From positions 532,986,017 to 533,050,016 of the forward strand of contig OX422211.1 of assembly GCA_949130495.1 (NCBI GenBank): 64,000 nucleotides of DNA. The letters are read 5' to 3'. The DNA is from Sambucus nigra. Lineage: Eukaryota > Streptophyta > Magnoliopsida > Dipsacales > Adoxaceae. Positions 21,780-33,603 of this stretch are shown here, piece after piece. A program made the position numbers and the translations under genes. Position 1 is the stretch's first letter. Each line of letters begins with the position of its first letter. The notes beneath the pieces are model-generated. The model did no database searches and was not told the DNA's origin. It was given only the letters and a program-made list of their open reading frames with translations.

Positions 21780-24700
21780 ACCTAGAGAATAGAAGAAGAG
21801 GGATCATAAAGATGATCAGGATGATGATCCTAACTTACCCCTAAATCCCCGACAATCAGAACATGAGGTATTCACACTCAGTTTTGGTTCTTTTGATTGC
21901 CAAATGATTACATGTGGAGATGTAGGAGGAGGATATCATGAAGAAGAGTGAAAAGTTTACCTCAATGAGTCTCAAGATTTCTCGTACATGCAGAGGATTA
22001 ATCTTGTAGAGGAAGATAGACCAAGGAAGGTTACTAAAGACAAGATGATAATAGGATTTTCTAAAAATGATCTATCAAGAGTACTGTACCCCAATGATGA
22101 TCCTCTGGTAATTAAAATCAGAAAGGAAGATATCATTGTCTCTAAAGTGTTAGTAGATAATGGAAGATCGACAGATATAATGTTCTATCATTATTTCAAT
22201 AACTTGGAACTTAAGCTCAGCCAGTTAGAGCTATATCATCAACAACTAATAGGTTTTGCAGGTGAAAATTTTTCCACTTTGGGAACCATCAAGATGGAAG
22301 TGATGATCGGTACATGGATAGCTAACCGAATAGAGAAAATAAGTTTCTTTGTAATGGGTAAAAACTTCCACACCGCGTGAATTATAATTACGGGAAGAGT
22401 TGGACTAAAGAAGTTTGAGTCAGTGCCCTCTAATTTTCATCAATGCTTGAAATTCCCAACCAAATTTGGCGTAGGAGTTGTGAAGGGCGATCCGAAAGTA
22501 GCTCTGAAATGCTATTACTCATTTGATGACCAGGAGGACCTTGAAGAAATAAAGAGTAAAACTACTACTTACCAAGTGGATACTTCTAAACCTGATGAAG
22601 AATCTAAGGTTAAAACCTTATATCCAAGGGAGGAGACCGAGATGATAAAAGGTCAGATTGTAGAGACAACATAAAGTATTGTGTTAGATAATGATAAACT
22701 AGAGCGCACTACTTAAGTTAGAACAACGCTGGATCTTATTCTTAACATGAACTAGTGAGCTTCCTTAGACAGAGAAAATATGTGTTCTCTTGGAGTCATA
22801 AAGATATGACATGGATTGATCCCAACTTCATTTTCCATGAGCTCAATAAAATCAGGCCAATGAAGCAAAGGCGGAGAGTCTTCAGCCCCGAGAAGAACCA
22901 AGACATACATGATGAAGTTGAAAAGCTTCAGAAAGCAGCCTTCATTGATGAGGTGAAATATCCAGATTGGTTGGCCAATGTAGTTATGGTAAAAAAGAAA
23001 AGTAACAAGTGGACAATGTGCGTAGACTTCACAGATCTTAATAAAGTATGCCCAAAAGGTCACTTTCCTTTTACTCCAATAGATCAACTCGTGGATGATA
23101 CCTCAAGACATGAGTTACTTAGTTTTATTGATGCTTACTCTGGTTATAATCAGATCAAGATGAAGCCCAAAGATAGGGAGAACACTTATTTCATTACTAC
23201 CCGAGGAACTTACTATAATAAAGTTAAGGCTTTTTTGTTTAAAAAATGCAGGTGCTACATATCAAAGGATGGTGAACAAGGTCTTTGAGTAGCGAATAGG
23301 TAAAAACATGAAAGTATGCATGGATGATGTGCTTACAGAAAACAAAAAATCATCTGACCATATCAATGACCTCAGCCAGACTTTTGATTAACTTAAGAAG
23401 AACCATATGAGATTAAGCCTGACCAAGTGCGTCTTTGGAGTTCAAGAAGTAATATTCCTTAGGTATATAGTAAATCAGAGGGGAATTGAAGTAAACCTAG
23501 ACAAGATCAAGGCATTACTAGAGATGCAGTCCCCAACTTGCAAGAAGGATATGTAGAGGCTAGCTGGACAAGTAGCAACTCTAAATAGGTTTGTGTCCCG
23601 AGCTACTCATAAGTGCCTACCATTTTTTAAAGTATTAAAAAAGAGTTTTGAATGGAATTGAGAATACAAAAAAGATTTTCTAGAATTGAAGAAGTATTTG
23701 GGTTCACGTATACTACTTTCCTGACCAATTATGGGGGAAAATATACTTGTTTTAGCTGTTTCTGAATCAGCCGTGAGCTCTTCTTTGATCAAAGAGGATA
23801 ATGGAGGTAAAAAGATTATTTACTACACCAGTAAAGCTTTTTGAGGAAAAATCATGTACCCCCGCCTAGAAAGTTGGCATTAGCATTGATTGAAGCATGT
23901 AGATGCATGAAGCACTATTTTCAAGTACGATAGTAGTATACACTGATATGGCACTAAGGCAGGCTTTACACAAGGCAGAAAAGTCTGGTAGATTAATGTA
24001 TTGGGCGACAGAATTGGGAAAGTATTACATTATCTATGAACTAAGGTAAAAGTCTTCTCTAAAAGGCCAAGAAGTAGTTGATTTCATAAATTGATTCACA
24101 TACCCCGAGGTGACCAAGTAACAAAACCAGCAGTCCGAGCAAGGATCCGGAGAAAATAAAGTGAAAAAGGTTGTTAAGAGTCAAGCTCTTAAAGTACTTT
24201 TACTAGAAAAGGTCATTGACGATCTACCTGATCCCTCTTCCTAAACAAAGGAGATGTCAAGGAAATGTGAGGAAGCGGGGAGAAAAACATTCCACTATGG
24301 TATTTTGATAGACCAAGTATTTGTCGACAATCTCCCAATATGAAACTTGTACGTTGATGGGTCATCTTATGCAACCGGTTGTGAAGCAAGTATAATACTT
24401 AACACTCCTAATAATATTGATATTGAATATACTCTATAATTTCAATTCCAAGCCTCAAATAACGAAGCAGAATATGAAGCTCTCATTGTGGGCTTCAGTC
24501 TAGCCCAATCACTGAATGCCGAGCAAGTTATAAAACATAATGATTCCCAGTTGGTAGTAAATCAAATCTTGATCTTGTATGGAGCTAAAGGCGAATTGAC
24601 AGCTATATACTTGTTCAAAGCAATGTAGGTCATAGTAAAATTACCAACTGTTCGGATGAATAAAATTCTAAGAGTGGAAAATGCCCAAGCAGATGCTCTG

Positions 24701-25552
24701 TCTCGGCTAGCTTCAGCAACCAGAGTTGAACTCGGATGAACTATACCTATTGAGATTTTGTCTAACGGGAGTATAGATGAAGACTTGATGATTAATTTTA
24801 TTGTTGTAGATATGGGGCCATCTTGGATGGATCCCATCAGATCATACATTGAAGAAGGAACTTTGCCACCAGATATAGTTGAAGCTAAAAAGTTGAATTA
24901 TAAAGTTGTTAGATATGTACTAGAAAAAGGAGTTTTGTACATGAGAGGATTGACAGTCAATTTACAGTGTTGCATTCATGCAACAGAGGTTCCAGACCTA
25001 ATTCAAGAAGAATATGAAGGATCTTATGGATCTCACATTTCAGAAAGAACACTTCTGTAGTGAATAAGTATGCAAGGATACTACTGGACAACTATGCGAG
25101 CAGATTGTGCAGCCTTTGCTAAAAAGTGTGACAAATTCCAAAGATATTCCAATATTCGCAAGACTCCACAGACTGATCTCACCCCAATCACTTCACCTTG
25201 GCCATTTTCCATGTAAGGAATATACTTGGTCGGGCCATTGCCAACCACCCTAGGAAGATTCAAGTACTTAGTTGTTGCAGTGGATTACTTTACAAAGTGG
25301 GTTGAAGCAAAGCCATGATAATCATGCCTTACGAGAAGGTCTACCAATTCATTTGGAAGAACATCATTTGCAGGTATGGGTTGCTTTATGCCTTCATCAT
25401 CGACCATGGAATGCAGTTTGACAACAAATATTGCACAGGTTATTTTGCTCAATCCAATATCCAAAAATTACACTCTGCTCTAGGTCACCATCAGAGTAAT
25501 GGGAAAACTGAAGTTACAAATAGAACTCTGCTGAATGGATTGAATAAAAGGC
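21780..25552 (+). pseudogene. T1 pol: protease, RT, RNase H, second RNase H, integrase (5' part)
   Basis: The protease is at about 21988-22380, with VLVDNGRSTDIMF around the catalytic Asp. RT is at 22755-23530 (WLANVVMVKKK, MCVDFTDLNKVCPK, FIDAYSGYNQIKMKP); the catalytic YVDD region near 23310 is decayed. RNase H is near 23680-24060. The second RNase H, diagnostic of the Tat lineage, is at 24340-24600 with LYVDGSS, NNEAEYEALI and a mutated NDSQLVVNQ. Integrase begins near 24870 with a zinc-binding region, then FTKWVEA, IIDHGMQFDN and HHQSNGKTEV. The frame is cut at 25552 by the solo Tekay LTR and continues at 31342. Confidence 0.85.
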
Positions 25553-26672
25553 TAGATTGTAAAACCCAGTATTTTTTATGGCTTTTAAATTTAGCGATTT
25601 ATTAAATTTAATTGAGATAAATTAATTTAATTTTAATCCGGAATGTTGTTTTAAATATTTGCTAGCGTGACGAGAGTTAGTAATTATTGAAATTTGTTGA
25701 ATGTTACTGGATGAGTATAGTAATATATGAGATTTATTTTATAAAAATTGTCACGTGTGAATAAAATGGCAATTATGGAAATTTAAGTCGGGACGCGCTC
25801 GTGTCGTGTCGGGACTAAATGTTGATTAATAAAAGTGAATAAATTATATGTTGCTCATATGGTCTTTTTGAGTGCGCTAAAGTGTCCGGAAGGGTCGAAA
25901 TAGTTAGAAAGTGTACCCGGGGGTTTAGTTTGGGTTTCGGGGCCTTTTTAGGCCTATTTAGTACCCCGGGAGGGCGTTTTGGACATTTCGTATTTATGGG
26001 TAATTAAACCCACGAATTTGCTAGGGTTATATTAGATGGTAAGTGTTGTCTTCTAGGGCTAACATATCCAAAAACTAATGACGGCCATTGGAGAGGAAGG
26101 GGAGGAGCTTTTCAAGGAGTTATAGGCCAAGAACTCCTCCGGTTGCACCGCCGCCACCGCCAAATGGTAGATCGCGCAACGAGGATCTTAACCACGCCAA
26201 ATTATTCCACAAAATCATAACTTTGAATTTCAAGCAAGTATCTATCTTGCTTTAATCAAGTTAATGCTCTTTTATATTAGTCTAGGGTTGAATCGAATTA
26301 GGGTTCTTGAAAGAAAACATTAATTGGGGACAAAAATCACATGTTGTAGAGGCAAAGATCATATTTTGGAAACCCATTTCACATTTAGAGGTTAAACCAC
26401 AAATTTTCATGGTATTAGTGATGGAAAATTTGGAAGAAAATGGAAGAAACTAAGTTAAAGAAATTATTAGGGTTCTTGAGATTTATAAAGATTTTCACCC
26501 TTTTATCTTGTTATAGTTGATGAAAATTCGCATGTTTTATGTAGGATATTGTTTATATGGGTATACAACACTTGTAGTATAAGTGGTTGAGAGTTTGGGA
26601 CTGTAAAATGATGATTTGGAGGAGTTTGGGGTAAGAATCCCGTAACTGGGTTTTCTGCAGAATCTGCATAAC

Positions 26673-26745
26673 TGCTTGATCGATCGATCGAGCCCAGAGC
26701 ATCGATCGATCGATCGACCCCCTTTCATCGATCGATCGACCCTTA
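26673..26745. repeat. GATC/TCGA palindrome cluster in the solo LTR
   Basis: Three blocks of (GATC)n/(TCGA)n lie within 75 bp: near 26677-26692, 26701-26718 and 26729-26742. All are self-complementary. At a comparable LTR position the family members at 1-1532 and 8176-9300 carry different CG-containing palindromes built on TTCGAA and AACGAG. Confidence 0.8.
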
Positions 26746-27376
26746 CTGGCAAACTGCATTTTTGCTCGTGTTAGCTTAATCCGATTTTATGCATAGTAAA
26801 CCTTGATTAGGATTGCTAGAACATAATGAAACATAAAAAGGACCAGTAGGGTCAAGATAAACCCCGTTAAGTGGACTTTAATGTGAAGGGATATAAAGAG
26901 TAAACAGGGAGATATTCATACTTAGAAAATCATACGTGCATTGATTTGATAATCGAAATGTCTAGGAAGTTGGAGTAGAAGGTAAGTGAGGGCCTACTGA
27001 AATTGTACTTAAGTAAAGATAATACTTCGAGAGACGAGAAGTGAGTTTAGATTGACATAATTACGATAATAAAATGAATGAGTCTGTTATATGAAATAAT
27101 CGAGTAAAATATGTAATAACGGATAATTATTAATTATGGGTCGTGAGCACGCCTGATTTAATAATGTGGATGTGAATACATATATTACATATATGACAGT
27201 GTGATTGTGCTTATATTACTCCTGTGTAAAAATCGTACCCGGGCTACTTGCTATCACGGGGGATTTCCGCGCCGGGACAGTCTTATCTCGATGGGACCTT
27301 TATGGGGGATATTGACTTGTACCCTAGAACATAGTATTTCCCTGGTACAGGCTATCTGATTGATAGTCAGACGGGC

Positions 27377-28605
27377 TGTAACACCCCGCCCGCTCGGGGA
27401 GAGCGAACGGAGCGCTAATGCGATAAAATAAATCCAAATCCACAAGTGATAAGGTATAGAGCATCTAAATAAACCCACAATAATATAAATACACTAATCT
27501 CAATCTCTTCAATTACAACAAGTCTCTCGTATAAATACAACATCTAACTCGAATAAAAATACAAATCTCCAAAGCTCTATACATCAAAATAATACAAATC
27601 TTTCCCAAATAATCCTCGCTAAAATCAATCTCCATAGCGCCCCAAAATTCGCACTAACCTGCCACTAAAAGAAAATATGGGGAAGTACACAATACGACAG
27701 GAACTATGCTCAACAAATACGGATTAGCAACGAATAAAACGTAACATCACGAGTACGAATATTCAAATCAAAATGAAAATCTCAAAGCATTTATCAATAT
27801 AATTTCTCAACAACACTTTAACTGGGTCACCAGGCCTCACCACATCCGTATATGCTTTATTAAGCCATAGCTCGAGAAACAGGAATTTTGGCGGGTGCCC
27901 AACATCCGTGCCATATTAAAATCTCATGACAACGTGCTCAATAACAATATAATGATACCACATGAATCAAAATAATTTCAACAACTATTTTCCAGATTTC
28001 AATGAATTTATCAATTCAAATATGAGTTCAATTAACAAGAATTCAAAGAGAATGACACTCGCGAGATTTAAGGAGCATATTGTGTAAAACCCCATACCTC
28101 AAACCATGATGAGAAACCAACGATCACATCCTCAAGATCAGCACAAAACATCTATAAAATCTTCTCCAAGAACCTCCAACAAAATAGCCCCAGGAACACC
28201 TCTAATCTAAGGTTGGAACTCAAAAATCTCAAGGGCCAAAATATATATAAAAAGAAAAGGAATATAAAAATATTTGCTACCAAAATTTGTGCCAAAAGTA
28301 GGTTAAAAGGGTGTCCCATGACTTCCTTTTATAATGCAAAGAAATGAAGAGTTGGAATCCAAAAGACTCGTTTAAATAAGGCAAAGAAATGTAGAGTTGG
28401 AAGTCAAAAGAACTCCAAGAGTTAAAACATTTAAAAATCATTTTAAAATACGTTTTAACTCCGTTTTCAAAATCGTTTGAAATTCTCGCCTTTAAAAATA
28501 ATAACCAACATATTTGATCAATAAAAATAATTTTATCAAAAATTTTATTTTCCTCCATTTTCCAAAAATTAATTAAAATAACCCAAAATTACGCGGGTTG
28601 TTACA
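27377..28605 (-). repeat. 3' LTR of N1
   Basis: Read on the minus strand it begins TGTAACAACCCGCG and ends GGGGTGTTACA. It contains no ORF of note. Confidence 0.92.
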
Positions 28606-28847
28606 CTTCCCCACTAACAATGGAATTTCGCCCTCGAAATTCGCCGAATGCCTAACTCTCAAAAATCAGGCCACTACACTATCTCCAAAAATAAATCACG
28701 TCTCCCAAAAATAAATTCCTCACATCTAATCTTGAAACCTATCACGAATATCACCTAAAATTTTCTATCTCCAAAAATTATTATCCACGCAATGAACCCA
28801 AAACCCAAGCCCCGAGGGTTGCCGTATACCTAAGCTCTGATACCATT
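28606..28847 (-). other. N1 internal region, noncoding
   Basis: This 242-bp segment contains the primer-binding site (minus strand TGGTATCAGAGC, plus-strand positions 28834-28845) beside the 5' LTR and the polypurine tract beside the 3' LTR. The primer site perfectly matches the initiator Met-tRNA type. No gag, protease or pol residue is visible. Confidence 0.9.
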
Positions 28848-30078
28848 TCTAACACCCCGCCCGCTCGGGAAGAGCGAACGGAGCGCTAATGCGATTAAAT
28901 AAATCCAAATCCACAAGTGACAAGGTATAGAGCATCTAAATAAACCCACAATAATATAAATCCACTAATCTCAATCTCTTCAATTACAATAAGTCTCTCG
29001 AATAAATACAACATCTAACTCGAATAAAAATACAAATCTCCAAAGCTCTATACATCAAAATAATACAAATCTTTCCCAAATAATCCTCGCTAAAATCAAT
29101 ATCCATAGCGCCCCAAAATCCGCGCTAACCTGCCACTAAAAGAAAATATGGGGAAGTACACAATACGACAGGAATTATGCTCAACAAATACGGATTAGCA
29201 ACGAATAAAACGTAACATCACGAGTACGAATATTCAAATCAAAATGAAAATCTCAAAGCATTTATCAATATAATTTCTCAACAACACTTTAACTGGGTCA
29301 CCAGGCCTCACCACATCCGTATATGCTTTATCAAGACATAGCCCAGGAAACAGGAATTTTGGCAGGTGCCCAACATCCGTTCCATATTAAAATCTCATGA
29401 CAACGTGCTCAATAACAATATAATGATACCACATGAATCAAAATAATTTCAACAATTATTTTCCAGATTTCAATGAATTTATCAATTCAAATATGAGTTC
29501 AATTAACAAGAATTCAAAGAGAATGACACTCGCGAGATTTAAGGAGCATATTATGTAAAACACCATACCTCAAACCATGATGATAAACCAACGATCGCAT
29601 CCTCAAGATCAACACAAAAGATCTACAAAATCTTCTCCAAGAACCTCCAACAAAATAGCCCCAAGAACACCTCTAATCTAAGGTTGGAACTCACAAATCT
29701 CAAGGGCCAAAATATATATAAAAAGAAAAGGAGTATAAAATATATTTGCTACAAAAATTTGTGCCAAAAGTAGGTTAAAAGGGTTGCCCACGACTTCCTT
29801 TTATAATGCAAATAAACGAAGAGTTGGAATCCAAAAGACTCCTTTAAATAAGGCAAAGAAATGAAGAGTTGGAAGTCAAAACAACTCCAAGAGTTAAAAA
29901 CATTTAAAAATCATTTTAAAATCCGTTTTAACTCCGTTTTCAAAATCGTTTGAAATTCTCGCCTTTAAAAATAATAACCAACATATTTGAGCATTAAAAA
30001 TAATTTTATCAAAAACTTTATTTTCCTCCATTTTCCAAAAATTAATTAAAATAGCCCAAAATTACGCGGGTTGTTACA
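28848..30078 (-). repeat. 5' LTR of N1
   Basis: It is nearly identical to 27377-28605. The inner end reads TCTAACACC on the plus strand, where the other LTR has TGTAACACC, a point mutation of the terminal CA. Confidence 0.92.
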
Positions 30079-31341
30079 CGGGCCTAAGAGACATGTGGGT
30101 ATGTGTTGACCTCTTAGGATCGGGAACTATGCTTCGCCTCCATTTGTATGTGTTTGTGTTAATGCAGTTCGAGAGTGATTCCGAACTAGCATTTATCTAA
30201 ATATGTGTGATATAGGGACATGATAGCAGAGTATGCCAGTACCATAATTTTTATGTGGGGTGCCGTTAGTATATATGTATTATATGAGTGATTGGTATAT
30301 ATATACTTATTTATGAAAACGTTGCACCATAGATTTTATGTGGGGTGCCGTTTGTATATATATTATACGTGTAACTAATATATATACGTATATCTATATG
30401 AGAACTTTCTACTGAGTGAAATAGTAGTTAAGGAAAGTATGAAATTCTTCAACTTCACTATAAGTATTCGGAAACATTATAACAATACGGAATTATTCAA
30501 ATAACGTAAGAAATCTTGAAGAGATAGATTTTACTAAAGTGAATATCATAACCTTAATTTTACATGTTAAGACTTATGGAAAATAAGCTAGAGAGATATA
30601 TGGGATTCATTAGTACGGTAGACGTGCACACTAGATGATAGGCGAGAATTCTCAAGAGAGTGTCGCATACTAATATGACTGTTGCGTTCGCCGGTAAGCA
30701 TTTAAATACTTGCTAAACTGTTTTTCAAACTGTTTTACATTCGGGCTCTGACCCGTTTGCTATTACCTCTGCTCTCTTTTGTATATATATACGTATTATA
30801 GGTGCCCAGCCAAATGGGCATAATGCTTAGGATTCTTTAGATGGAACGCGCTGTAGCTTTTGTGGGAGTTGGCGGCCATTGCTTAAACGACCTCATTGTT
30901 GACTTTACTTCTAGTTCAGCTTTATCCAGTGGGGGAATGTGTCGTCCTTTTCCATTATTTAGTTGGTATTGTCAGAGATTGTAATTCTTTTACTTTCAGC
31001 ATCTTTATTTCGGGACTTATTACTGTCAGGATGTTTTCCTTTAGTGTTTTAAAGTTGGGGTTTATTATTGATGGATAAACTCTTGAATGTTCATTTTTAT
31101 TCTTATACTTAATGTGTGACTCTTAAAATGTTAATGGTTAAAGATTTTGTAATTGGATTTAATAAAAATGGAAATGAGGTTTTAAATGGTTTTGACACTT
31201 AGTTTAATTAATCAGGGTGTTTGAATTTGAATATTTTCATTTGCGACAGTGATGATAAGAATGAACCAACTGTTCACCTTGATTTTAATTTAATTAAGGA
31301 GTGATCACCCGGTATTTAATTAGGTGGGGTGTCACATAGAT

Positions 31342-31818
31342 GATGCAAATGGAAAATGGATCAATGAGCTATATTCTATTTTATGGACATACCAAACAAC
31401 CCCAAGAACTACAACTTGAGAATCCCCATACATACTAGTATTTGGGACTGAAGCAGTCATACCTGCTGAGCTGGGTCTTCCATCCCATAGAGTTTTAAAT
31501 TTTAACTCTCCTGTGAGTGAACTAATATTATGGTTAGATTTGGATATGCTAGAAGAGGTGCGATAAAATGCATCTCTGAGAAATACAGCTTACCAGCAGC
31601 GAACATCTTGGTTTATAATAAAAGGATGAAGCCGACAAACTTAAAGGAGGGAGATTATGTGCTAAAGAAGGTGCTCTAGAAAAATAATAAGCTTGAAGCC
31701 AACTAACATGGGCCCTATTGTATTTTTACAGTCATTCGACCTGGAACTTACAAGATTGAGACTTTGGAAGGGGAAGAATCCATGACAAGCTGAACATCTT
31801 AGAAAATATTACCAGTAA
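31342..31818 (+). pseudogene. T1 integrase C-terminal part
   Basis: This continues after the solo LTR: ANGKWINELYSILWTYQTTPR, then VFGTEAVIPAELGLPSHR, LNFNSPVSEL and a degraded KEGDYVLKK-like stretch. It ends AEHL.KYYQ with TAA at 31816-31818, the same ending as pol in A and B. Several stops are present. Confidence 0.85.
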
Positions 31819-32519
31819 TGTAATCAAGTGTACTCAGTCCAATATAAATTTCTAGTATCAATAAAATGATATTTCTCTAATTTCAGTTTTTCTAAATTTT
31901 TTGGGAGTACTAGTGCTATGCACTACCTATATACTATATATTATATACTTGATCTTGAATATGCTTAAAAGTTACCAGAAGAAATTCAAAATGTTGCCCG
32001 TCATAAGCAATAAGTTGCTCGAAACAAGCCAAACTTGATCGATATAATCAATAAGTTGCTCACCAAATAGGTTATTACGACCTCAAGATGGTCAACAAGT
32101 ATAAGGATAAAATAAGATCTTTATCCTACTGGGAAAAGTGTAGGAAGAGCATTGTGAAGATTCCTCAAGAGGAATGTAGGCACATATTCCACATACGCCT
32201 GGTCCCACCATCGGTAACTAATACAAAAAACCTAAGTAGTTAGGTGTGTTAGTAAAACCTTTGGAGACACTTGGGTAACGAGCCCCAAATTTAGATTTTA
32301 TCTAAGTATTCTAGTAGAACCTACGTATTCACTAGTAATTGATACAAAATTTAGATTTTAATCTAAGTGTGTCAATAAAACCAATGAAAAAGAACAAATC
32401 ATTCATATCCAGAAAATAGTCACATTCAGAGATCAACAAGATAAGCTAATCAAATGATTTTTCATTCATTTGAATAATGATTACATAACTGTGTTCACAA
32501 AAAAAATAGAGGACATTAT
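31819..32519. other. T1 spacer between pol and the antisense cassette
   Basis: There is no ORF. The CAATAAGTTGCTC-like and AATTTAGATTTTA segments recur a few times (32008-32060 and 32288-32365), but the hairpin array found at this position in A and B is absent. Confidence 0.5.
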
Positions 32520-32655
32520 TCTAATGGGTTTTTCCCTCAGCTTAGGAAACAAGATCCATTCTAGCTGGAGGATCATCTAAAGTATGAGGAGAATTGATCA
32601 AATTAAAGTTTTGAAGCATTCTCCTATTGCTGTTGCTTGGACGATCTAACAGATG
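32520..32655 (-). pseudogene. T1 eORF-b, C-terminal stub
   Basis: Read on the minus strand this encodes the end of eORF-b (HLLDRPSNSN, MLQNFNLINSP, LDDPPARMD), matching the end of eORF-b in B at 49360-49500. Element B separates it from its upstream part at 54705. The family stop codon appears lost or shifted. Confidence 0.75.
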
Positions 32656-32660
32656 AGGAG

Positions 32661-33167
32661 TGTTGATGTAAAAAACTAGATTCGATCTAATTATTTTAGT
32701 CACAGATAAAAACGAATAAGTAAATGAAGAATTTTTTTTTTAAAGTGGTTCAGCCTTAATAAAATGGCCTACGTCCACTGTTTTTGTATTGCTGATTACT
32801 TGACAGGAATTCTCGATAAATGATTTTCTAAGAAATTTCCAGTCCCTTTTTCATGAGGATGTTACAATGTATTTATAGCCTTGAGGCTGTACATGTGGAA
32901 GAATAATGCGTTGTTTTCCATCAGTTATATACATTTGTATGATAATAAATTCACATTTAATGCGTAGTTATCTTCTGGTATGCTTGACGCGTACGCCACA
33001 AGTATTTGAGTTACTCGGACCGCATGAGTAGCTTGGACTGCATGAGTATCTCGGATTGATTAAGTTGCTCGAACCTTATTCATCAAAAGTCTTTATATTT
33101 ATCATGCAAATGAACACATGTATTTTTATGATTGGTCCACGTCATTAGATCAAATTTGTTATCAACA
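32661..33167 (-). repeat. 3' LTR of B
   Basis: It aligns throughout with 54176-54699; a TATA-like box CTATAAATAC lies on the minus strand in both. The polypurine tract adjoins it at 33168. Confidence 0.92.
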
Positions 33168-33183
33168 GAAGCCCCCAATGTTT
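33168..33183 (-). promoter_or_regulatory. Polypurine tract of B
   Basis: The minus strand reads AAACATTGGGGGCTTC, immediately upstream of the 3' LTR. The identical 16 bases precede the 3' LTRs of A (48001-48016) and T1 (62531-62546). Confidence 0.88.
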
Positions 33184-33603
33184 CACAGTTCGAGGTTGAG
33201 GAGGAGTGTAAACATTCTTCTCGAAATATGATGAGATTAAATAGTCATCGTGAATTGTAGGAGTGTTTTCCTTGTATTTAATTCCTCTCTGAATTCATAG
33301 AATCAGACTTCATAAATATTTTGAATTTTTTTAACTACTTCGGTTTTCGTGCCCCTTTTTCTCCTTTTAGTCTCCGGTAATGCAAATGTCTTTCTCTATA
33401 ATCATTACTTTTCTCCATTCCCGAGATAAGTTATTTTAGTGCTACAGAAAATCCTATCATCTTTTCACTTTTTCAAATTTGTATCCTTGGGATCCTCACC
33501 TTCTCTCTATCTTGTGCCTTCATTCTTTTCGTCGTTTATTGTCAACTGATCTCTATTTCCTCCGTAAAATTTTCTTCCTTTTTCTTTAATTTCTTTATTC
33601 ACC

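Larger units (their letters stand above)
27377..30078 (-). mobile_element. N1: LTR retrotransposon with no coding capacity
   Basis: Two direct ~1230-bp LTRs (27377-28605 and 28848-30078) flank only 242 bp. The target duplication CGGGC is perfect (27372-27376 and 30079-30083). On the minus strand the order is 5' LTR (28848-30078), AA, primer site TGGTATCAGAGC, 242 bp of noncoding sequence, purine tract near TTAGTGGGGAAG, and 3' LTR. The phrase TTTCGAGGGCGAAATT before the purine tract is typical of the 3' untranslated end of Tekay/Del chromoviruses, so it is probably a gutted chromovirus moved by proteins from another copy. The LTRs differ at about 3-4% of positions by eye, so it is younger than its host elements. 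Confidence 0.93.
25558..31336 (+). mobile_element. Solo Tekay-type LTR in T1's integrase (itself interrupted by N1)
   Basis: It starts TGTAAAACCC and ends GTCACA, with a perfect 5-bp target duplication TAGAT at 25553-25557 and 31337-31341. Removing N1 leaves about 3.07 kb of LTR with no primer site or coding region, so this is a solo LTR formed by recombination between the two LTRs of a full element. It is the same family as K1 and the LTR at 1-1532 and is the only complete LTR of that family here. T1's integrase resumes in frame-compatible order after it (LLNGLNKRLD before, ANGKWINEL after). Confidence 0.92.

Noticed and set aside
26679..26745. GATC runs as bacterial methylation or origin signals
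   Set aside because: The setting is a plant LTR; a palindromic LTR island explains them better.
30896..31078. 60-codon plus ORF
   Set aside because: It lies within the solo LTR and is hydrophobic by composition only.
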